Assembly: GCA_023416695.1 (NCBI GenBank)
Contig: JAEZGY010000013.1
Coordinates: 1-24,595 of the forward strand
Reading direction: 5' to 3'
From: Bacillota bacterium
GTDB taxonomy: Bacteria; Bacillota; Clostridia; Lachnospirales; Lachnospiraceae
Length of the DNA: 24,595 nt
The position numbers and the translations under genes are program-made. Each line of letters opens with the position of its first letter. Position 1 is the first letter of the stretch. The notes beneath the pieces are model-generated. The model was not told the origin of the DNA and did not search any database. It saw nothing but the letters and a program-made list of their open reading frames with translations. Shown here one piece after another: positions 15,071-22,818 of this stretch.

Positions 15071-16228
15071 ATGAGAAAAGAAATGAAAAAATTAGTAGCA
15101 TTATTATGTTTGGTGGTATTTACAATTACCTGTATGGTAAGTTGTGGAGGTTCTAACAGTAGTTCTAAGGAAAGTGATTCTAAAGAGCCTTCCACAGCAA
15201 CTCCGACGCAAACCGTGGCATCTACAAAGGCTCCGGCAATGTCAAGTTCAGATATTGTAGTAAAAGCGGCAAAGGACGGCAAGGTAGGAAACTGGGGACT
15301 TGGAAATGAGTATGAGGTGCAAGCGCTATTAGCTAAGAACGGTCAGGATATTAAGTATCTTAGTCAAGCCTTTGATATGGATGGTTTCGATGATGACTCT
15401 ATTACCTTAGCCTCTGCCATGACGTATAACGAGCTTGGTCTTGTAGTAAATGATTATGATGGTGGTTATGGCTACGGGGACAAAGTAGGTTTCATTGATA
15501 TGAATAAAGAAGGCGTAGCCATGTTAGAGGATAATATCTTCTGTACCAAGGCATTTGCTAAGGAGAATCCTAATACAGTAAAGGCTTTCCTATATGCCTC
15601 CTTAAAAGGATGGAAATATGCTTGTGAAAATCCAAAGGAAGCAGCAGAAATTGTATATAAATACGGTTCCTCCGTATCTGCAGATCATCAAGCATATATG
15701 GCTTCTGAAGTGAAAAAGTTAGTTGAGACAGACATGAATGGTAAGGCCGTATCGGATATTGGAAAAATGGATGAAAAGGCTATGCAGCAGACTCTGGATT
15801 TAGCAAAACAGTATATCAAGTTAGATGATGCTACAGCAGCAGAAAAATTAAAGACCATTACCCTAGATGATATTCGTGATGCTTCCTTTATTACAGATGC
15901 ATTAGCTTCTTCAGACGGTAAGTTTGCTGTTGAGAAGAAGGATGTCAAAATACAATTAAAATGGTTACCACAGGCTCAGTTTATGGGTTATTACGTAGCA
16001 AAGGACAAAGGATATTATGACGAAGTGGGGCTCAATGTAAACATCGTATCTGGTGGTGGTGATATTAGTGAGACTACGGCAGTTAATAATGGAACCGTTG
16101 ATTTTGGTGTGACTTGGGTTTCTAATTTGATTTCTGCTAATGCAGGTGGCATGAATTTGCTTGAAATTGCTCAAGTATATCAGAGATCTGGTCTGGTTCT
16201 TGTTTATAAATATGACAACTTTAAATAA
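15071..16228 (+). CDS. Circularly permuted NMT1/THI5-family substrate-binding lipoprotein
   Basis: 385 residues. Signal peptide with lipobox MVS before Cys25, then a Ser/Thr-rich linker (26-58). The mature part has the family's segments in reversed order. Residues 68-286 are what normally forms the second lobe and C-terminal half (GKVGNWGLGNEYEVQALL, SAMTYNELGLV, GVAMLEDNIF, ASLKGWKYACENPKEA). Residues 290-384 are the normal N-terminal part (VKIQLKWLPQAQFMGYYVAK, DKGYYDEVGLNVNI, VDFGVTW, QVYQRSGLVLV). The protein ends YKYDNFK exactly where a canonical member would continue into the segment that opens this one. It is a normal-length single reading frame with an AAAGGAGG ribosome site, so it looks functional. 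NMT1-type receptors bind pyrimidine-like ligands such as thiamine precursors, fitting uptake for this cluster. Confidence 0.85.
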   Translation: MRKEMKKLVALLCLVVFTITCMVSCGGSNSSSKESDSKEPSTATPTQTVASTKAPAMSSSDIVVKAAKDGKVGNWGLGNEYEVQALLAKNGQDIKYLSQAFDMDGFDDDSITLASAMTYNELGLVVNDYDGGYGYGDKVGFIDMNKEGVAMLEDNIFCTKAFAKENPNTVKAFLYASLKGWKYACENPKEAAEIVYKYGSSVSADHQAYMASEVKKLVETDMNGKAVSDIGKMDEKAMQQTLDLAKQYIKLDDATAAEKLKTITLDDIRDASFITDALASSDGKFAVEKKDVKIQLKWLPQAQFMGYYVAKDKGYYDEVGLNVNIVSGGGDISETTAVNNGTVDFGVTWVSNLISANAGGMNLLEIAQVYQRSGLVLVYKYDNFK

Positions 16229-16242
16229 AGATTAAATGGTTT

Positions 16243-16301
16243 GGCACCAGGCATCTTATGCGAAGTAAATTTAAGCTTATTTCCATAAGGTTGTCTGTGC
16301 C
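16243..16301 (+). other. Potentially structured spacer between receptor and dihydropyrimidinase genes
   Basis: GGCAC (16243-16247) pairs with GTGCC (16297-16301) and CTTATG (16255-16260) with CATAAG (16284-16289). Both gaps between the outer and inner pairs are 7 bases, giving a stem with a symmetric internal loop and a 23-base AT-rich apical loop. No T-run follows, so it is not a terminator. It could be an mRNA processing or stability element. It does not match a riboswitch I recognise. Confidence 0.35.
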
Positions 16302-16322
16302 GTACATGAATGGAGGATGAAT

Positions 16323-17690
16323 ATGGACTTACTAATTAAGAATGGAACAGTTGTAACAGCATCCGGTAGTTATATTGCAGATGTAGCAGTACAGGATGGA
16401 ACGATTACAGCGATTGGAACAAATCTTCAGGTTAAAGCAGAAAAGGAAGTAGATGCAACAGGGAAAATGGTTCTTCCGGGAGCTTTAGATGTTCATACTC
16501 ATCTGGCCATGCCTTTTGGTGGAACCGTATCTGCAGATAGCTACTTATCAGGTACAAGAGCAGCAGCCTGTGGTGGTGTTACTACAGTATTTGATTATCC
16601 TGTACAGCGTGCAGGAGGTACAATTCTTGATTTGATCCAATCCAAAAAAGAGGTTCTAACAAAAGAGGCTTGTGTCGATTATGCCTTTCATTGTTGCATT
16701 ACAAATTTGAATGGAGGAAGTATCTTAGAGGAAATGGAGCAGGCAGTAAAGGAAGGGATTACTAGCTTTAAGTGTTTCTTAGTGTATAAAAAAGAGGGAA
16801 TGATGGTAGACGATGGAACGTTAGCACGCCTATTATTAAGAGCAAAAGAGTTAGGTGCTATCATTAACGTCCATGCTGAAAACCCAGATTTAATTGATTT
16901 AAATATTGAGAAATTCTTAAAAGAAGGGAATACCTCTGCTTGGTATCACTATCTAAGTAGACCGGAATTTGTGGAGGCAGAAGCAGATAAAAGGGCAGTT
17001 CACTGGGCAGTCAATCTTAATGCACCTCTTTATATAGTACATATGGCAGATAAGGAAGGGTTGGAGGCTTGTATTGCAGCGAAACATCAGGGGCATCAAA
17101 TCTATGTGGAAACTTGTCCTCAATACTTAGAATTTACCTGTGATGTGTATAAACGAGAGGATGGAAGGAATTTTGTCTGTTCCCCACCAATGAAGGGAAA
17201 AGATAGTCAGGATGCGCTTTGGAAGGCACTTAAATTAGGCTTTATTGACACTGTGGCTACAGATCATTGCCCATTTCAGAGCTACGAAAAGGACTGGGGA
17301 AAAGATGATTTTACCAAGATTCCCAATGGTTGTGCTGGTATAGAGAATCTTTATCCATACATGTTAGACGCTGCCAATAGCGGAAAGCTTACATTTGAAA
17401 GGGTGGTACAGGTATGTGCTACTAACCCAGCTAGGATTTTCGGGTGTGAGAAAAAAGGAGCCATCGCCATTGGAAAAGATGCTGACATAGTAATTTATGA
17501 CCGAGAAAAGGAATTTACCATTAGTGTAAATAATATGCATTCTGATTATGATCATACCATTTGGGAAGGAAAGAAGCTCCATGGATACCCAGTACAGACC
17601 TATCTAAGAGGAAAACTAGTTTATGATAATGGGGAGTTTGTTGGAGTACCTGGTAGTGGACAGTATGTAAAACGTGTTCCATCAAAATAA
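16323..17690 (+). CDS. pydB: Dihydropyrimidinase / D-hydantoinase
   Basis: 455 residues, full length for the cyclic amidohydrolase family. The binuclear metal site is complete: His58 and His60 in DVHTHLAMPFGG, the carboxylated Lys150 in SFKCFLVYK, His184 in NVHAEN, His240 in IVHMAD and Asp314 in TDHCPF. Tyr155, the substrate-binding tyrosine of dihydropyrimidinases, is kept in FLVYK. It opens dihydrouracil or dihydrothymine to the N-carbamoyl-beta-amino acid. ATG 16323 is chosen over ATG 16317, because GGAGG (16312-16316) abuts the latter and lies 6 bases before the former. It is followed by the dehydrogenase and ureidopropionase genes, completing the pathway order. A hydantoinase role is possible but less supported by context. 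Confidence 0.9.
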   Translation: MDLLIKNGTVVTASGSYIADVAVQDGTITAIGTNLQVKAEKEVDATGKMVLPGALDVHTHLAMPFGGTVSADSYLSGTRAAACGGVTTVFDYPVQRAGGTILDLIQSKKEVLTKEACVDYAFHCCITNLNGGSILEEMEQAVKEGITSFKCFLVYKKEGMMVDDGTLARLLLRAKELGAIINVHAENPDLIDLNIEKFLKEGNTSAWYHYLSRPEFVEAEADKRAVHWAVNLNAPLYIVHMADKEGLEACIAAKHQGHQIYVETCPQYLEFTCDVYKREDGRNFVCSPPMKGKDSQDALWKALKLGFIDTVATDHCPFQSYEKDWGKDDFTKIPNGCAGIENLYPYMLDAANSGKLTFERVVQVCATNPARIFGCEKKGAIAIGKDADIVIYDREKEFTISVNNMHSDYDHTIWEGKKLHGYPVQTYLRGKLVYDNGEFVGVPGSGQYVKRVPSK

Positions 17691-17716
17691 GAGGAATGGA
17701 AATAGGAGGTAGAAGG

Positions 17717-19207
17717 ATGGCATATGAACTAATTAATTTAAGAACGGATATAGATAAGTGTTTACTATGCTATGACGCCCCATGTAGTGGGGCTTGTCCC
17801 GCAGGGCTTCCAGTAAGTCAGATGATTCGTTCCTATCGATTTGAGAATCCTCATGGGGCAGCAATCCTTATTAAAGAGAGTAACCCCTGTACTAGTTGTT
17901 CATCACAAGATTGTCAGGCGGTCTGTAATCGAGGGAAACTAGGGGATGCGGTTCCTATTAAGAGAATACTTAGTAGGGTAAAACCAGTCCCTAGTAAAGA
18001 GGAAGCTTCAATTGATATGACGGTAAGTCTATGTGGAGTCCCTTGTGAAAACCCGTTTTTTCTATCTTCGTCTATTGTAGGAAGTAATTATGAAATGGTA
18101 GCTAAAGCATTCGATATGGGGTGGGCAGGAGTTGCTTTTAAAACCATTGGAATGTTTGTGCCTGAGGAGGTATCACCAAGATTCGACTGTTATGAAAAGG
18201 GAAATAGTCCCTTTGTGGGATTTAAAAACATCGAGCAGATATCCGACCATACCTTGGAAGAGAATCTTCAATACATCAAAAGACTGAAAAAGAACTATCC
18301 CTCCAAAGTGATCATAGCCTCCATAATGGGACAGAATGAAGAGGAATGGACTTATCTTGCCAGGAAAGTAGAAGAAGCAGGAGCTGATGTTATAGAATGT
18401 AACTTCTCCTGTCCTCATATGAGTGGGGAGGGGTTGGGAAGTGATGTAGGTACAAACCCTGAACTAGTGGAGCGCTATACGAAAGCAACAAAAAAAGGAA
18501 CGACACTACCAGTACTCGCAAAGATGACACCGAATATCACCAATATGGAGGTTCCAGCACTTGCCGCAGTCAAGGCAGGAGCAGATGGAATAGCAGCCAT
18601 TAATACTATTAAGAGCATTATGAATATTGACCTAAATACCTTTGTGTCTGGTCCTAATGTTATTGGTAAGTCTGCAGTAGGAGGCTATTCCGGTAAGGCA
18701 GTGAAGCCTATCGCGCTACGTTTTATTTATGATATGAAGAGTAATGATGAACTAAAAACCATTCCTATTAGTGGTATGGGTGGTATTGAAACTTGGATTG
18801 ATGCATTGGAGTTTATGTCCATGGGCTGTGAAACTGTTCAAATTACAACGGCGATTATGCAATATGGATATAGAATCATTGAGGACTTACTCGAGGGATT
18901 AAAAAGCTATCTTATTAGTAATAACTATGCTTCTGTTAGAGAACTTGTTGGTAAGGCATTGCCTAATCTGCTTCCGGCCCAGGAGCTGAATCGAAACAGT
19001 ATCAGTTATCCTAAAATTGACCGTAGTCTTTGTGTAGATTGTGGCAGATGTTATCTATCCTGTTACGACGGTGGACATCAGGCTATTGTGATAGGCAACG
19101 ATAAAAAGCCAAGAGTAGATCCAAAGAAATGTGTGGGTTGCCAATTATGTAAGCTTGTCTGTCCAGTAGGTGCCATATATGCAGGAACAAGGGTACGAAT
19201 TCAATAA
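17717..19207 (+). CDS. pydA: Dihydropyrimidine dehydrogenase: N-terminal Fe-S domain fused to PreA-type subunit, no FAD/NAD(P)H domain
   Basis: 496 residues from ATG 17717 (AGGAGG at 17704-17709; an in-frame ATG at 17696 precedes that site). Residues 12-90 are a Fer4_20-type domain with two cysteine sets (C15, C18, C23, C27; C58, C61, C66, C70). Residues about 100-400 are the FMN barrel, very like E. coli PreA (SPRF, CNFSCPHM, AKMTPNITNM, GGYSGKAVKPIALRFI, SGMGGIETW, QITTAIMQYGYRI). Residues 435-485 hold two further 4Fe-4S sets (C439, C442, C445, C449; C472, C475, C478, C482). It should interconvert uracil/thymine and their dihydro forms. Normally the Fer4_20 domain belongs to PreT or the N-terminus of animal DPD and is followed by an FAD/NAD(P)H module; none is here. 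Electrons may come from ferredoxin or an unlinked partner. Confidence 0.88.
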   Translation: MAYELINLRTDIDKCLLCYDAPCSGACPAGLPVSQMIRSYRFENPHGAAILIKESNPCTSCSSQDCQAVCNRGKLGDAVPIKRILSRVKPVPSKEEASIDMTVSLCGVPCENPFFLSSSIVGSNYEMVAKAFDMGWAGVAFKTIGMFVPEEVSPRFDCYEKGNSPFVGFKNIEQISDHTLEENLQYIKRLKKNYPSKVIIASIMGQNEEEWTYLARKVEEAGADVIECNFSCPHMSGEGLGSDVGTNPELVERYTKATKKGTTLPVLAKMTPNITNMEVPALAAVKAGADGIAAINTIKSIMNIDLNTFVSGPNVIGKSAVGGYSGKAVKPIALRFIYDMKSNDELKTIPISGMGGIETWIDALEFMSMGCETVQITTAIMQYGYRIIEDLLEGLKSYLISNNYASVRELVGKALPNLLPAQELNRNSISYPKIDRSLCVDCGRCYLSCYDGGHQAIVIGNDKKPRVDPKKCVGCQLCKLVCPVGAIYAGTRVRIQ

Positions 19208-19226
19208 AGAAGGGGTGGAGTGTAAT

Positions 19227-20489
19227 ATGTATAAATGCAGTCAGGAAAGAATGGAGAATATAATTAGTAGGATGAGTCAGTTTGGAGATGCAGGGCATGG
19301 TGGAATTACAAGATATGCCCTTTCCTCAGAAGATATTATGGCTCGCAATGAGTTTGTTACGAGGATGAAGCAGATAGGTGCGACGATTGAAATAGATGAT
19401 GTGGCCAATGTCTATGCTACCATTCCAGGCTCTGACCCTAATGCAAAAAGAATTGTAATGGCTTCTCATTGTGATTCCGTAAAAAATGGTGGGAACTACG
19501 ATGGAATCTTAGGTGTTATATCGGCAATGGAAGTACTGGAAACAGTGGTGGAGCAAAAGATTCCTCATAAACATCCATTGACTGCTATGATCTGGACCAA
19601 TGAGGAGGGCTCTTTATACCCTCCAGCCATGATGTGTTCTGGTATCGTTTGCTATGATTATCTTCCAAAAGAGATTCGAGTTAAATTCCAATATGATGAT
19701 ATGATGAAGCAAACGAGTATTATTGACCATAAGAGTACCTTTGGGGAGGCTTTAGAAAAGTCTGGTTTTAAAGGAGATAAGAAGTACCGTCTAAATCCTA
19801 AACAGTACCTATATATGTTCGAAACCCATATTGAGCAAGGTCCAATCTTAGAGGATAATAATAATGAAATTGGTGTGGTAGATTGTGTGTTAGGAATGTT
19901 TAATTATCGACTTAAGTTCTATGGCCAGACTACTCATGCAGGTACATTTCCAATGTCAAAGAGAAAAGATGCCTTCTATGCAGCTTCTCAGGCACTTATT
20001 TATCTACATGAAGAAATAGATAAGCTGGGCATATCAGAGCTTGTGTATACCACAGGAGAGGTAGTTTGTCATCCAAGTGTACATACCTGTGTGCCAGATT
20101 ATTTTGATTTTTCTTTTGATGCTAGGCATGAAGATCCAGAAGTCCTAAATCAGGTTCTTACCATTGTAACAAGTTGTAGTCGTAAGAAATGGTCTGGTTG
20201 TACTTGTGAAGTAGTGAAAATGTGGAATCGGGATACAGTATATTGGGATAAGAAGCTTGTTGGTTATGTAAAAGAGGCCGCCAATGAATGTGGAGTGAGT
20301 CATCAATATATTCATTCCGGGGCTGGACACGATGCACAGTTTGCATCTTATATGATTCCTACAACCATGATCTTTGTACAAAGTAAGGATGGATTGTCCC
20401 ATTGCGAGCCTGAGTACTCTAAGCCAGAGCATTGTACAGCTGGAGCAACTGTAATGCTTAATGCAGTACTTAAGGCGGATCGTGAATAG
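19227..20489 (+). CDS. pydC: M20-family amidohydrolase, probable beta-ureidopropionase (N-carbamoyl-beta-alanine amidase)
   Basis: 420 residues from ATG 19227, with GGGGTGGAG just upstream; an in-frame ATG at 19170 lies inside the dehydrogenase gene. Metal-site motifs of the hydantoinase/carbamoylase branch are present: His81 in ASHCDSV, Asp92 in NYDGILG, Glu126-Glu127 in WTNEEGS, His201 in FETHIEQGP, and a late S-H-C-E-P-E-Y-S histidine, with GQTTHAGT (233-240) at the dimer/substrate loop. The branch includes N-carbamoyl-amino acid hydrolases, allantoate amidohydrolase and bacterial beta-ureidopropionase. Directly after dihydropyrimidinase and dehydrogenase genes, the last is most likely: N-carbamoyl-beta-alanine to beta-alanine, CO2 and ammonia. 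Confidence 0.87.
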   Translation: MYKCSQERMENIISRMSQFGDAGHGGITRYALSSEDIMARNEFVTRMKQIGATIEIDDVANVYATIPGSDPNAKRIVMASHCDSVKNGGNYDGILGVISAMEVLETVVEQKIPHKHPLTAMIWTNEEGSLYPPAMMCSGIVCYDYLPKEIRVKFQYDDMMKQTSIIDHKSTFGEALEKSGFKGDKKYRLNPKQYLYMFETHIEQGPILEDNNNEIGVVDCVLGMFNYRLKFYGQTTHAGTFPMSKRKDAFYAASQALIYLHEEIDKLGISELVYTTGEVVCHPSVHTCVPDYFDFSFDARHEDPEVLNQVLTIVTSCSRKKWSGCTCEVVKMWNRDTVYWDKKLVGYVKEAANECGVSHQYIHSGAGHDAQFASYMIPTTMIFVQSKDGLSHCEPEYSKPEHCTAGATVMLNAVLKADRE

Positions 20490-20507
20490 AACCAAGGAGG
20501 TCTGATC

Positions 20508-21155
20508 ATGGATAATGTAATTATAACGATAGCAAGAGGATTTGGTAGTGGTGGGAAGGAAATAGGAACAAAGTTAGCTGAGAGACTAGGGATTGAGTGC
20601 TATGATAGGCAATTACTCACCATGGCATCAGATCAAAGTGGAATAGATGAGAGTTTGTTTGTAGAAACAGATGAGCGATTACGAAGTCAAAAGATGGCAA
20701 GTCTCCTACATAAAATACCTCCAACCACTGTCTTAGAACCACATGAGAAGAAGTTTGTATCTGACATTAATCTATATAACATTCAAGCAGAAATTATACG
20801 TAACCTAGCTAATACAGAAAGCTGTGTAATCGTTGGGAAATGTGCTGATTATATCTTACGAGAACATCATAATGTAATAAGTATCTATATAGAGGCACCC
20901 AGAGAGGCATGTATAAAATCAGTGATGAGTAAGATGTACATTACAAAAGAGCGTGCAAGTCAATTAATCCAAAGTACAGATCGGTATCGAGCAAATTATT
21001 ATAACTTTTATACTGGTGGTGGGAATTGGACTAACCCGATTAATTATCATATGGTTCTTAATAGTGATAAAATAGGGAGAGAACATTGTGTGGATATTAT
21101 TATAAAATATATAGGAATTAAGTTTCCTAATATAAAACTAAGCATGAAACAATAA
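20508..21155 (+). CDS. Cytidylate kinase-like family protein
   Basis: 215 residues of the Cytidylate_kin2 type (AAA kinase fold). A glycine-rich nucleotide loop GFGSGGKEIG (11-20) follows the first strand VIITIAR, then E-R-L-G-I-E-C-Y-D-R-Q-L-L, and a V-I-V-G-K-C-A-D-Y-I-L segment (about 105-115) with a following helix rich in Arg/Lys. These are widespread in clostridia and are not proven CMP kinases. AAGGAGG lies 18 bases after the ureidopropionase stop and sets the start. As last gene of a pyrimidine-degrading operon it could link uptake to nucleotide salvage or sense nucleotides, but no function can be assigned. Confidence 0.8.
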   Translation: MDNVIITIARGFGSGGKEIGTKLAERLGIECYDRQLLTMASDQSGIDESLFVETDERLRSQKMASLLHKIPPTTVLEPHEKKFVSDINLYNIQAEIIRNLANTESCVIVGKCADYILREHHNVISIYIEAPREACIKSVMSKMYITKERASQLIQSTDRYRANYYNFYTGGGNWTNPINYHMVLNSDKIGREHCVDIIIKYIGIKFPNIKLSMKQ

Positions 21156-21199
21156 AAAAGAAATTGGATATAGCTATTCCTATATCCAATTTCTTTTTT
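21154..21199 (+). terminator. Terminator ending the pyrimidine cluster
   Basis: Perfect 20-bp arms, 21154-21173 and 21180-21199, with a 6-base loop and six T at the end. The left arm begins within the stop codon of the cytidylate kinase-like gene. The A-run on the left arm would also let it work on the other strand. Confidence 0.95.
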
Positions 21200-21240
21200 G
21201 AGTATTATCACTTATAATAGTAGAGAAGGGAGGTTTTATA

Positions 21241-21969
21241 TTGAAAATAACCTATATTTATCATAGCTGCTTTCTTATAGAGTTGGAAGAGAATATATTA
21301 TTATTTGATTGGTTTAAAGGTGACTTACCAAAACTAGATCCTAATAAGCAAGTCTATATATTTTCAAGTCATAAACATCATGACCATTTTGATATGAAGA
21401 TTTTTGAACAATTAAAGGATTATTCTAAAGTTCATTTTATTTTTTCTAAGGATATTCGCCTAAGTCCGAACTATCTGGAACGTAATGGGGTAGACAATTC
21501 AGTAAAGGAAGATATTACGTTTGTAGGGAAGAATAAAGAGTATGAACTAGGAGAAGAGAAGAATAGAATACAGATTAAAACATTGACTTCTACAGATGCA
21601 GGTGTGGCTTTTGTAATTACCTGTGAAGGAAAGAACATTTATCACGCAGGAGATCTTAACTGGTGGTCATGGCCTGGAGAAGAATCCCAGGAAGATAATC
21701 GTATGGAATTAGCCTATACGGAAGAAATCAATAAATTAAAGGGAACCCATATAGATGTTGCTTTTGTTGTTTTGGATCCTAGACAAGAAGAACGATATTG
21801 GTGGGGCTTTGATTACTTTATGAATGTTGTAGGGGCTGAAACTGTTTTCCCAATGCATTGCTGGGAGAAGTATGATATCATCACAATGCTAAAGCAAGAC
21901 CATCGGGCAGAAAAATACGTAAACCACATTGTTTCAATAAAAGAAGAAAACCAGGTTTTCACAATTTAA
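21241..21969 (+). CDS. Metallo-beta-lactamase-fold hydrolase (UlaG-like)
   Basis: 242 residues starting with TTG 21241 (AGGGAGG ends 6 bases upstream; no ATG is suitably placed). The binuclear metal motif is HKHHDH (44-49), followed by a H-A-G-D-L-N-W-W segment giving the bridging Asp and a late P-M-H-C-W histidine. The opening ITYIYHSCFLIEL is typical of UlaG-like proteins, which include L-ascorbate 6-phosphate lactonase and many uncharacterised hydrolases. The N-W-W-S-W stretch after the metal Asp is common in the Firmicute subgroup. It is a monocistronic or two-gene unit with the following AIM24 gene, which has its own promoter elements. Substrate unknown. Confidence 0.85.
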   Translation: MKITYIYHSCFLIELEENILLFDWFKGDLPKLDPNKQVYIFSSHKHHDHFDMKIFEQLKDYSKVHFIFSKDIRLSPNYLERNGVDNSVKEDITFVGKNKEYELGEEKNRIQIKTLTSTDAGVAFVITCEGKNIYHAGDLNWWSWPGEESQEDNRMELAYTEEINKLKGTHIDVAFVVLDPRQEERYWWGFDYFMNVVGAETVFPMHCWEKYDIITMLKQDHRAEKYVNHIVSIKEENQVFTI

Positions 21970-21993
21970 GATATTCTATTTGCTGTTCCAATC

Positions 21994-22020
21994 TGTTATA
22001 ATGGATATATATGGTATAAT
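21994..22020 (+). promoter_or_regulatory. Two extended -10 elements upstream of the AIM24 gene
   Basis: TGTTATAAT (21994-22002) and TGGTATAAT (22012-22020) each match TGnTATAAT and are 18 bases apart, 32-50 bases before ATG 22052. Neither has a good -35, as is usual for extended -10 promoters. Confidence 0.5.
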
Positions 22021-22051
22021 TTATATATTATAACAAGAGGAGGAATATAGC

Positions 22052-22732
22052 ATGCAATATGAAATCAAGGGAGAACCTATGCCGGTTGTAGTTTGTTATT
22101 TACAGCCTGGTGAGAGAATGATTACTGAGAGTGGCTCTATGAGCTGGATGTCACCTAATATGAGAATGGAGACATCTTCTAATGGAGGAATTGGGAAGGC
22201 TTTTGGAAGAATGTTTTCAGGAGATTCCATTTTTCAAAACAACTATACTGCAGAAGGCGGTCAAGGTATGATTGCCTTTGCTTCTAGCTTCCCTGGTTCT
22301 ATTCGTGCGTTTGATATAACCCCAAATCGTCCTATCATTACACAGAAATCTGCCTTCTTAGCATCTGAAAGCGGTGTAGAATTATCCATTCATTTTCAGA
22401 AAAAATTAGGCTCAGGATTCTTTGGTGGTGAAGGATTTATTATGCAACGATTATCCGGCACGGGAAAAGCATTTATTGAAATAGATGGATATGCTATGGA
22501 GTATAGCCTTGCACCAGGTCAGTCTATGGTGCTAGACACAGGGTATCTAGTAGCGATGGATGCGACTTGTTCCATGGATATCGTTACGGTTCCTGGCATA
22601 AAAAATAAGTTATTAGGTGGAGAAGGTTTCTTTAATACGGTAGTAACTGGACCTGGTAACATTATACTTCAAACAATGCCTGCTAGTAACATGGCTATGA
22701 GTCTTCGCCCATTCTTCCCAAGTGCACACTAG
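22052..22732 (+). CDS. AIM24 / TIGR00266 family protein
   Basis: 226 residues of the usual length. Recognised by the family's opening (YEIKGEPMPVVVCYLQPGER, then SGSMSWMS), a glycine-rich GGEGFIMQRLSGTGKAFIE middle (about 130-150), the turn S-L-A-P-G-Q-S-M-V-L-D-T-G-Y-L-V, and the closing V-T-G-P-G-N-I-I-L-Q-T-M-P. The fold is a beta-rich trimer related to AIM24 of mitochondria; bacterial members have no settled function. AGGAGG precedes ATG 22052. It has its own promoter elements and a terminator, so it may be expressed independently of the upstream hydrolase gene. Confidence 0.9.
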   Translation: MQYEIKGEPMPVVVCYLQPGERMITESGSMSWMSPNMRMETSSNGGIGKAFGRMFSGDSIFQNNYTAEGGQGMIAFASSFPGSIRAFDITPNRPIITQKSAFLASESGVELSIHFQKKLGSGFFGGEGFIMQRLSGTGKAFIEIDGYAMEYSLAPGQSMVLDTGYLVAMDATCSMDIVTVPGIKNKLLGGEGFFNTVVTGPGNIILQTMPASNMAMSLRPFFPSAH

Positions 22733-22774
22733 GGGCATAACTAGAAGAGCTTAAACTAACATAATAAGAAATAG

Positions 22775-22801
22775 AAAAGAGAAGCCATGCTTCTCTTTTT
22801 T
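22775..22801. terminator. Intrinsic terminator between convergent AIM24 and pseI genes
   Basis: AAAAGAGAAGC (22775-22785) and GCTTCTCTTTT (22789-22799), 11-bp arms with a 3-base loop, then more T. The A-run on the left arm gives a T-run on the minus strand, so it can serve both genes. Confidence 0.85.
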
Positions 22802-22818
22802 GTTGTGTCTATTGAATT

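Noticed and set aside
15071..16228. Frameshift or fragment explanation for the odd receptor order
   Set aside because: A single uninterrupted frame of normal total length carries signal peptide, both halves and clean ends; a frameshift cannot reorder segments.
17717..19207. Loss of an active-site cysteine in the dehydrogenase barrel (Val244 where pig DPD has Cys671 by my alignment)
   Set aside because: From memory, E. coli PreA has the same G-S-D-V-G stretch, so this is probably a normal bacterial difference rather than a defect; alignment by eye only.
8562..21199. Purine (allantoin/xanthine) degradation as the cluster's role, suggested by the PucR-type regulator and M20 hydrolase
   Set aside because: There is no allantoinase-specific partner, xanthine dehydrogenase or ureidoglycolate gene; the PreA-type dehydrogenase with dihydropyrimidinase points to pyrimidines.
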